Source: a bacterium (GTDB lineage: Bacteria > SM23-31 > JAUVVT01). From it: a DNA stretch of 13,374 nt. Under the pieces are notes generated by a model. That model saw only the letters and a program-made list of their open reading frames with translations. It was not told where the DNA came from and made no database searches. Location: NCBI GenBank assembly GCA_030604505.1, contig JAUVVT010000011.1, forward strand, positions 1 through 13,374, in the 5' to 3' direction. Both the position numbers and the translations under genes were made by a program. Shown here one piece after another: positions 7,959 through 13,374 of the stretch. How positions within the stretch are numbered: position 1 is the stretch's first letter; the number at the start of each line of letters is the position of its first letter.

Positions 7959-10472
7959 ATGCATAGTCGTATTATAATATTCATTGTGACATTATTTTTA
8001 TTAACAGGGAATATTTTTACTGCGTATCCAATCACCTTTAAATTATTTTCTCAAACAGAAAAAAGTATTAAAAATTTGGAATCGGTTGAACGTGACCAAA
8101 AAGCAGTTATCCTAAACACCAGACTCAACAGCGGAGAACGGATTCCACTCAGGATTGATGTTCTCACAGACTACATAGTCAGAGTTCGGGTAAGTCTTGA
8201 TGGTAAATTTGGGATAACCCTTCCTGAGAAAGACGGCTTTCTAAAAAAGGAATGGGAAGGAGCTGATTTTGAGCTTAAAGAAGAGGAAAACTTTCTGAAA
8301 ATTGAGGCTAAAGGATTTACAATTAAGATTAATAGAGACCCATTTAAGATTTCATTTTATCAAGGTAATAATCTTATGACTGGAATGATTCCCCAGAACG
8401 GCATTAAATTTAACGATGAACAGGCAATTTTAAGTATGACTTCACCATTAAATGAATGTTTCCTGGGATTCGCCGATCAGGGTTCAGGATGGAGACCCTC
8501 CTTTCCACCAGACAGGGCTCCACTAAATCATCGGGGGAAGTCCTTACTTATGACAGGACTTTCCAGTGGACGACAATATTATACTCCTTTTTTCATGAGT
8601 TCCCGAGGTTACGGATTTTTCCTTAATACTCTGGTTAAATCTTTCTGGGATATGGCTAAAACCAATAAAGACAGATATTCAGTTGAGATAGACGAAACAC
8701 GTCTCGATCTATATTTAATCGCTGGTCCCTCTTTTCAGGATATACTCAAACGTTATACGGAGCTTGTCGGTCGACCGCCGTTGCTGCCCAAGTGGAAGTT
8801 AGGTGGGCGAACAGGTGCCAAGGAATTCGGAATCGAGGTAGATGGTAAGATACCCTCATCAGGTTGGAACGTCCGGTGGTTGAACCAGAAAGAGATTGAA
8901 AATACCGCACGAAGAATCCGTGCCCAGCACATCCCTTGTGATAATTTTCTATTTGGCAGTGCCTGGCAAACTATTCGTAATTCTTTTGACTGGGTTGCAG
9001 AAATACCCGAGCCTGCGAGGATGATGTCGCTTCTCAATCGACTTAACTTTAAGGTCGAGCTTTGGCAGCGAGCGACTATAGTTCAGGGGGATTATTCTTT
9101 ATACAAGGAAGCGGAGCAGAGAGGCTATCTGGTTGAGGGTCCCGACGGTAAGCCGTTCGTATGTCCAGAAAAATACGGCGGTCCGAGTGCTATGGTGGAT
9201 TTCACCAATCCTGAGGCAGTCAGGTGGTGGAAGGAGAAGGTTGCCAGATTGGTTGCTCTCGGAGCAAGTGCTTTCTTTCTTGACTCTGCCAGCTCAAGTT
9301 TCATTGAGGCATATCCTGAAGCGCTGGAATTAAGATTCTTTAACGGTATGACAGGGAAAGATTTAGAAAATTACTATGGACCACTTTACCTGAAAACTGT
9401 TTGGGATGCTCTAAAGGAATCGCTCAATGGCAGACGGGCAGTGGTGAGCTGCCGCCATCAGGCTTACTTTGCTGCCGGACGATTTCCGTATATGGAACTG
9501 GGAGACTGCGGTCATCAGGGCTTTCGTGAATACTTAATTCGCTCCGCAGTGAACAATGGTCTCAGCGGTGTCCCTTTCTGGAATGGAGGAGACTTTGGTT
9601 CTTTTGGGCTTCCTATTATTGATATTGAGGATAAAATTAGGCTGATGCCATACACTTATACCTACTGGCGTATTGCCCATGAGACTGGTTTACCAATCGT
9701 GAGAGCTATGGCACTCGAGTTTCAGGACGATACAGAATCTTACAAGGCTGATACTCAGTTCCTCTATGGAAGGGAGTTCTTGGTTGCTCCGGTTTTAAAT
9801 GAAGAGGAATGGCGTAAAGTGTATATTCCCGAAGGGGAGTGGGTGGATTATTGGAGTAAGGAAAAGCATTTGGGACCTGGATGGAAATATATCGATACGG
9901 GAAGAAACTTAAAAAAGCAGACTGATATTATTGGATTTACATGGATTCCGATTTCGCGGGGGGCGGTGCCGATTCTTGTTCGGGGTGGAGCGATAATACC
10001 GATTGGGCCAATGATGGAATATGTCGGGGAAAAACCGACCGATTTGTTAATCCTTGATATATATCCCAATGGAGAATCAAACTTTACATTGTACGAAGAT
10101 GATGGTGAGACTTACGCTTATGAATCAGGAGAATATGCTACAACTGAATTCAAATGCCGTGAAGATTCGCGAGGAGTTGAATTTGAAATCGGTCAAACCA
10201 AGGGTAACTACAAAGGCAAACCAGAAGAAAGAGCATATATTTTACAAGTTCACGGAACAATGAAACCGGAATCGGTCATGTTAGGCTCCCAAAAGCTGCT
10301 TCAATGCATGGATGAAAAGGAGTTGCAGTCGCAAAAAATGGGCTGGTTGTATAAAAAAGGAAATAGACAAACAGGTGGGCGTACTGTCTTTGTAAAACTG
10401 CCGGAAGTCAAAGCCAATCAGAGTTTGAGAATTCGCCTTGAGGGAGCTTTCCCAATAAGATATTATCGATAA
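7959..10472 (+). CDS. Secreted divergent GH31 family alpha-glycosidase with C-terminal DUF5110-type domain
   Basis: The 837-residue protein has a Sec signal peptide (about 1-22, ending FTA|YP), an N-terminal beta-sandwich, a catalytic barrel (about 275-620) and a long beta-rich tail. The tail includes an NFTLYEDDGETYAY stretch typical of the DUF5110 domain of GH31 enzymes. MVDFTNPEAVRWW leads to the probable nucleophile D442 in FFLDSASS. The probable acid/base is D516 in ELGDC, 74 residues later, where most members have W-x-GD. GLSGVPFWNGGDFG follows as the expected strand. It shares WQTIRNSF (336-343) and LNFKV with the other GH31 of this window, so the two probably belong to the same unusual branch. 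Catalytic context is more eroded than in the first copy, and substrate is unknown. AAAAGGAG precedes the start; it follows the sulfatase by 47 nt. The barrel region is visibly richer in G+C than neighbouring genes. Confidence 0.85.
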   Translation: MHSRIIIFIVTLFLLTGNIFTAYPITFKLFSQTEKSIKNLESVERDQKAVILNTRLNSGERIPLRIDVLTDYIVRVRVSLDGKFGITLPEKDGFLKKEWEGADFELKEEENFLKIEAKGFTIKINRDPFKISFYQGNNLMTGMIPQNGIKFNDEQAILSMTSPLNECFLGFADQGSGWRPSFPPDRAPLNHRGKSLLMTGLSSGRQYYTPFFMSSRGYGFFLNTLVKSFWDMAKTNKDRYSVEIDETRLDLYLIAGPSFQDILKRYTELVGRPPLLPKWKLGGRTGAKEFGIEVDGKIPSSGWNVRWLNQKEIENTARRIRAQHIPCDNFLFGSAWQTIRNSFDWVAEIPEPARMMSLLNRLNFKVELWQRATIVQGDYSLYKEAEQRGYLVEGPDGKPFVCPEKYGGPSAMVDFTNPEAVRWWKEKVARLVALGASAFFLDSASSSFIEAYPEALELRFFNGMTGKDLENYYGPLYLKTVWDALKESLNGRRAVVSCRHQAYFAAGRFPYMELGDCGHQGFREYLIRSAVNNGLSGVPFWNGGDFGSFGLPIIDIEDKIRLMPYTYTYWRIAHETGLPIVRAMALEFQDDTESYKADTQFLYGREFLVAPVLNEEEWRKVYIPEGEWVDYWSKEKHLGPGWKYIDTGRNLKKQTDIIGFTWIPISRGAVPILVRGGAIIPIGPMMEYVGEKPTDLLILDIYPNGESNFTLYEDDGETYAYESGEYATTEFKCREDSRGVEFEIGQTKGNYKGKPEERAYILQVHGTMKPESVMLGSQKLLQCMDEKELQSQKMGWLYKKGNRQTGGRTVFVKLPEVKANQSLRIRLEGAFPIRYYR

Positions 10473-10497
10473 GAGAGATTTTTTTAGCACATTGTAT

Positions 10498-10525
10498 CTG
10501 ATAGCCATCCTTTTTAACGTATAAT
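10498..10525 (+). promoter_or_regulatory. Candidate promoter upstream of the GH28-like gene
   Basis: CTGATA (10498-10503; 4 of 6 matches to TTGACA) and TATAAT (10520-10525) are spaced by 16 nt in the 138-nt gap after the second GH31 gene. A second TATAAT at 10545-10550 lacks a good partner. The AT-rich setting makes this tentative. Confidence 0.28.
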
Positions 10526-10600
10526 TAAGAAAAATATTTTTGTTTATAATAATATGATTTTTGTAAAAATACTAATATTAAGAGTTGTTAAATCTATTAA

Positions 10601-10606
10601 AAGGAG
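10601..10606 (+). promoter_or_regulatory. Ribosome binding site AAGGAG that decides the GH28-like start
   Basis: AAGGAG lies 4 nt before ATG 10611, and the protein read from there begins with a regular signal peptide (MKRNLL...). The in-frame upstream ATG at 10554 has no Shine-Dalgarno sequence and would add 19 residues in front of the signal peptide, so 10611 is preferred. Confidence 0.75.
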
Positions 10607-10610
10607 TAAA

Positions 10611-12194
10611 ATGAAAAGAAATTTATTAAATTCAGCAATCGTTATATTCATTACCAGCATACTATGTTTTTTACTGCAAACGACAACATACGGTTTAAAA
10701 CCATACAATTTACCTGTTTATGATGTCAAGGAGTTCGGAGCAGTTGGAGATGGTGTAACTATAAACACAGATGCTATTCGAAAGGCAATAGATAAAGCCG
10801 CTCAGGATGGCGGGGGAGTAGTTTATTTCCCCCCGGGAATTTATGTAACGGGTACAATCCTAATTGGTAACAACGTAACACTTTATCTGGAAGCAGGTGC
10901 AACAATCTCGGGCAGTGTACACAAGGAAGACTATGAATATGGATGTCTTATTTATTCTGAAAATGCAGTGAATATAGCTATACGCGGTCGAGGGACTATT
11001 GACGGCAACGGGGAATCATTCTGGAAGCGTGAGAAAGGTCGTTGGGTTACAGGAGATTGGCGCCCCAATAGAATAATGAAATTCGTTAAGTGCGACAACC
11101 TGTTGCTGGAGGACATTACTATACAGAATAGTCCTGCGTGGACAGTCCATCCAGTCGACTGCAATCGTGTAACTATACGCGGCATTTCAATACTAAACGG
11201 TATATATGAGGACGATGGGCCTAATACAGACGGCATTAATCCCGACGGCTGTACAAATGTCCATATTTCCGATTGCTATCTTCAGTGTGGAGATAATGCA
11301 ATAACCTTTAAAATTACAGACCGCCCCAACGGAAACCGCATCTGCCGTGATATCACAGTAACAAATTGTATTATAATTTCGGATAGAATCGCGATCAAAC
11401 TGGGCTCTGAAACTCATGGTGAATTTCGCAATATAACTGTCTCCAACTGCACAATTATTGACGGTGCAGGAGGTATTGGTATACAGATGCGTGATGGCGG
11501 ACTCCTTGATGGATTTCTGGTTAATAATGTATCAATGACACTGAAAGATGGTGGGCAGCCAATTTACATCTGGTCTCACAGACGCACTGATGAAACACCT
11601 TTCGGAACGGTTAGAAATGTTATAATTTCTAATATAACTGCAGTAGGCGACGGATGTATTTTTCTGACCGGTCCCAGGGAAAAATATATGGAAGGAATAA
11701 CGCTGGAAAATATTACTTTATTTATGAGTGGTGGACGTGAAAAGGAATGGAATGATGATCCTCCTTATCCATTTCCTGTTTTTGGACCACAAAACTCGCC
11801 GTATAGTATTTTCTGCCGGTACGTGAGTGACCTCAAAATCAGAAATGTTCAAATTACCTGGAATTCACCAGAGAAAAAAGATTGGGGAAGTGCAATACGG
11901 TGTTTTCATGTTAACGAACTTGAAATTGACGGTTTTATCGGACGACAGTCGTTAAACTCAAATGCTCCTGCTATCTGGCTGAAAGATGTCAAAGGAGCTT
12001 TTATACGTAATTGCCGTGCTCCCAAAGAGACGAATAATTTCCTTAAGGTTGATGAAGGAACAGAACATGTTACTCTTATGGGAAACGATTTTAGCCAAGC
12101 AAAAAAAATGTTTACTGTAGAATCCGGTATAGATTTAAATGAAATATTTGAAATGGGTAATCGTAAGCCAAACAGTTATTTGAAAAATAAATAA
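10611..12194 (+). CDS. Secreted GH28-like (polygalacturonase-fold) beta-helix protein with altered active site
   Basis: Read from the ATG with a good ribosome site, the protein has 527 residues. It has a Sec signal peptide (about 1-28), then the usual start of right-handed beta-helix enzymes, VKEFGAVGDGVTINTDAI (39-56). The GH28 fold is clear from GRGTIDGNG (126-134), SPAWTVHP (174-181) and NTDGINPDGC (205-214). Active-site residues deviate: NTD is kept (D207) and GDD reads GDN (D228-N229). By equal-length alignment the NC-x(5)-H-x(5)-GSE catalytic-His block reads with R259 in place of His. The RIK carboxylate-binding triplet aligns with G290-I291-Q292. Canonical galacturonan hydrolysis therefore looks unlikely; a non-uronate substrate, a different mechanism, or a binding role are options. 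The gene is 16 nt upstream of the esterase and is probably co-transcribed with it. Confidence 0.85.
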   Translation: MKRNLLNSAIVIFITSILCFLLQTTTYGLKPYNLPVYDVKEFGAVGDGVTINTDAIRKAIDKAAQDGGGVVYFPPGIYVTGTILIGNNVTLYLEAGATISGSVHKEDYEYGCLIYSENAVNIAIRGRGTIDGNGESFWKREKGRWVTGDWRPNRIMKFVKCDNLLLEDITIQNSPAWTVHPVDCNRVTIRGISILNGIYEDDGPNTDGINPDGCTNVHISDCYLQCGDNAITFKITDRPNGNRICRDITVTNCIIISDRIAIKLGSETHGEFRNITVSNCTIIDGAGGIGIQMRDGGLLDGFLVNNVSMTLKDGGQPIYIWSHRRTDETPFGTVRNVIISNITAVGDGCIFLTGPREKYMEGITLENITLFMSGGREKEWNDDPPYPFPVFGPQNSPYSIFCRYVSDLKIRNVQITWNSPEKKDWGSAIRCFHVNELEIDGFIGRQSLNSNAPAIWLKDVKGAFIRNCRAPKETNNFLKVDEGTEHVTLMGNDFSQAKKMFTVESGIDLNEIFEMGNRKPNSYLKNK

Positions 12195-12210
12195 TTCAGG
12201 AGATAGTATC

Positions 12211-13149
12211 ATGAATAGAAAATATTTTATCTTCATTACATTTTTTGCAACATTATTTGGAATAAGCAATGTTCTATACTCACAACATACACAAAAAGAG
12301 ATAGAAGAAGCCTTAAAACGAGAGAAGCCTCCTTTTAAATTAGATGAAAATACAAAAATAATTCCTGACATTGTTTTTGGAAAGGGTGGAAAAAAAGAAT
12401 TAAAATTGGATTTATATCTTCCTAAAAAAGGGACTCCCCCATATCCGGCAATAGTCTTTATACATGGTGGTGGATGGAGTCGGGGATATAAGCAAAAATA
12501 TAGAAGACAGGCATCATATTTCGCTGATAAAGGAATAGTCTGCGCATGTATTACATATCGATTATCCGGTGAAGCAAAATTTCCCGCTGCGATTGAAGAT
12601 TGTAAGTGCGGCGTAAGATGGGTGAGGGCTAATGCAGAGAAATATGAGATTGATGAAAATAAAATTGCTGTTGTTGGAGGGTCAGCCGGAGGACATTTAG
12701 CCGGGCTGGTTGGTACTTCTGGAGGAGTAAAAGAATTAGAAGGAAGCGGCGGAAATAATAATTATTCAAGCTGTGTTAATCTTGTTATCGCTTTCTTTGG
12801 GGCTTTTGATATGGCTGATATGGTTAAGTTTTCCACAGAGAGAGGAGCTAAAGCAGTAGAAAATTTTATTGGAGGAACATTAGAGGAACTCCCGGAAAAT
12901 TATAAAACGGCTTCCCCTGTTACTTATATTGATAATTCTGACCCTCCCGTTCTGCTTTTCCACGGCACTGAGGATAAAACAGTTCCATACGAGCAATCAG
13001 TCAAGTTTAAAAAACTATTAGAAAAAGCCGGAGTTCCGGTTGAACTTGCTACTGCTGAAGGAGCCGGACACGGACATATAAATGGACCTCCTCATTATGA
13101 ACCTACAATAAAGCAAATGGAAATATTTATTAATAAATATTTTAGATAA
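12211..13149 (+). CDS. Secreted alpha/beta-hydrolase, acetyl-esterase/lipase type
   Basis: The 312-residue protein has a Sec signal peptide (1-24, cleavage LYS|Q) and the fold signatures of the COG0657/BD-FAE-like esterases. These are the oxyanion-hole motif HGGGW (85-89), the nucleophile elbow GGSAGGH with S158, the acid D255 in HGTEDKTVP, and the base H287 in GAGHGH, so the catalytic triad is complete. Such enzymes remove acetyl or feruloyl groups from polysaccharides, among other esters; no peptidase features are seen. It starts only 16 nt after the GH28-like stop, with CAGGAG upstream, so the two are very likely translated from one transcript. In this context a de-O-acylation step on the same glycan is the natural inference, though sequence alone does not fix the ester. 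Confidence 0.88.
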   Translation: MNRKYFIFITFFATLFGISNVLYSQHTQKEIEEALKREKPPFKLDENTKIIPDIVFGKGGKKELKLDLYLPKKGTPPYPAIVFIHGGGWSRGYKQKYRRQASYFADKGIVCACITYRLSGEAKFPAAIEDCKCGVRWVRANAEKYEIDENKIAVVGGSAGGHLAGLVGTSGGVKELEGSGGNNNYSSCVNLVIAFFGAFDMADMVKFSTERGAKAVENFIGGTLEELPENYKTASPVTYIDNSDPPVLLFHGTEDKTVPYEQSVKFKKLLEKAGVPVELATAEGAGHGHINGPPHYEPTIKQMEIFINKYFR

Positions 13150-13223
13150 AATTAAAATAAAGATACCCTGCAAAATATTAATATAGTTTATCTAATAGAA
13201 CCAACAGTAAGAAGGAGCAAAAA

Positions 13224-13374
13224 ATGAAAAAAGATTCAGTAATTTTTACATCATTAATTACCTTATCGCTACTTTTTTCATTAAGGTTTTATTCCGCTGC
13301 CAATGGTTTTGCAATTCAAGCTGATAAAAATCCTTATGCAGTAGCCACATTCGAATGTCTTGGGATTTACTATA
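13224..13374 (+). CDS. N-terminus of a secreted protein, cut by the window edge
   Basis: GAAGGAG (13211-13217) precedes ATG 13224, and 50 codons run open to the end of the window. The first residues (MKKDSVIF...) form a Sec signal peptide with a likely cut after the Ala-Ala near residue 26. The mature start reads DKNPYAVATFECLGIYY. The ATFECLGIYY strand reminds me of the first strand of a fibronectin-III-like module that precedes some secreted beta-helix or hydrolase proteins, but this is a weak impression and I do not assign a function. It follows the esterase by 74 nt on the same strand and may extend the operon. Confidence 0.7.
   Translation, partial: MKKDSVIFTSLITLSLLFSLRFYSAANGFAIQADKNPYAVATFECLGIYY

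Noticed and set aside
8753..9037. Antisense open frame of 94 codons inside the second GH31, and similar opposite-strand frames
   Set aside because: They lie wholly within convincing enzymes on the + strand, lack ribosome sites and show no recognisable protein features.
10554..10610. Possible longer N-terminus of the GH28-like protein from ATG 10554
   Set aside because: No Shine-Dalgarno precedes it, and it would put 19 residues ahead of a normal signal peptide; ATG 10611 has AAGGAG.
1..13374. tRNA, rRNA, CRISPR arrays, insertion sequences or attachment sites
   Set aside because: I saw no cloverleaf-like sequence, regular repeat-spacer units, transposase or terminal inverted repeats anywhere in the window.

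Overview
The window looks like a carbohydrate-catabolism locus from a Gram-negative-type environmental bacterium. The DNA is AT-rich, and every gene I can support is on the + strand. Almost every product has an export signal. Most starts follow clear purine-rich Shine-Dalgarno sequences (AAGGAG/AGGAG type), which is not typical of core Bacteroidota. However, several predicted signal-peptide cleavage sites leave Gln at +1 (G|Q, S|Q), a Bacteroidota-like habit. A lineage of the wider FCB/PVC radiation is a reasonable guess, but the window holds no marker gene that settles it.

Layout, left to right: the last 23 codons of an upstream gene (possibly an SGNH/GDSL-type hydrolase); a promoter-bearing gap; an SIS-domain sugar-phosphate-binding protein with an unexpected signal peptide; a GH31 alpha-glycosidase; an exported arylsulfotransferase-like (ASST) beta-propeller; a 207-nt gap; a cytosolic GH4 NAD-dependent glycosidase with the CHSV motif of alpha-galactosidases; a Tat-type Cys sulfatase (S1 family); a second, more divergent GH31; a GH28-like beta-helix protein lacking most canonical catalytic residues; a secreted alpha/beta-hydrolase (acetyl-esterase type); and the first 50 codons of another secreted protein cut by the right edge. 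Gaps of 16 to about 75 nt inside three blocks suggest co-transcription. Larger gaps (207, 145 and 138 nt) precede the GH4, sulfatase and GH28-like genes.

Taken together, this reads as a periplasmic or extracellular set for dismantling a decorated alpha-linked glycan or glycoside. The esterase would remove acyl groups and the sulfatase sulfate esters. The two GH31 enzymes and the GH28-like protein would cleave glycosidic bonds, and GH4 would finish an imported alpha-galactoside or uronide in the cytosol. The SIS protein may bind the resulting sugar phosphate. The ASST-like protein adds a possible sulfate-transfer step. No transporter, SusC/SusD pair, regulator, polysaccharide lyase or sulfatase-maturating enzyme is visible, so the substrate cannot be named from this window.

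Most worth a second look: the GH28-like protein with GDD changed to GDN, the catalytic His to Arg and RIK to GIQ; the two GH31 proteins sharing a WQT[AI]RNSF motif where usual GH31 enzymes carry a different substrate-pocket sequence; the signal peptide on an SIS protein; and a sulfatase and a sulfotransferase-like protein in one catabolic cluster.
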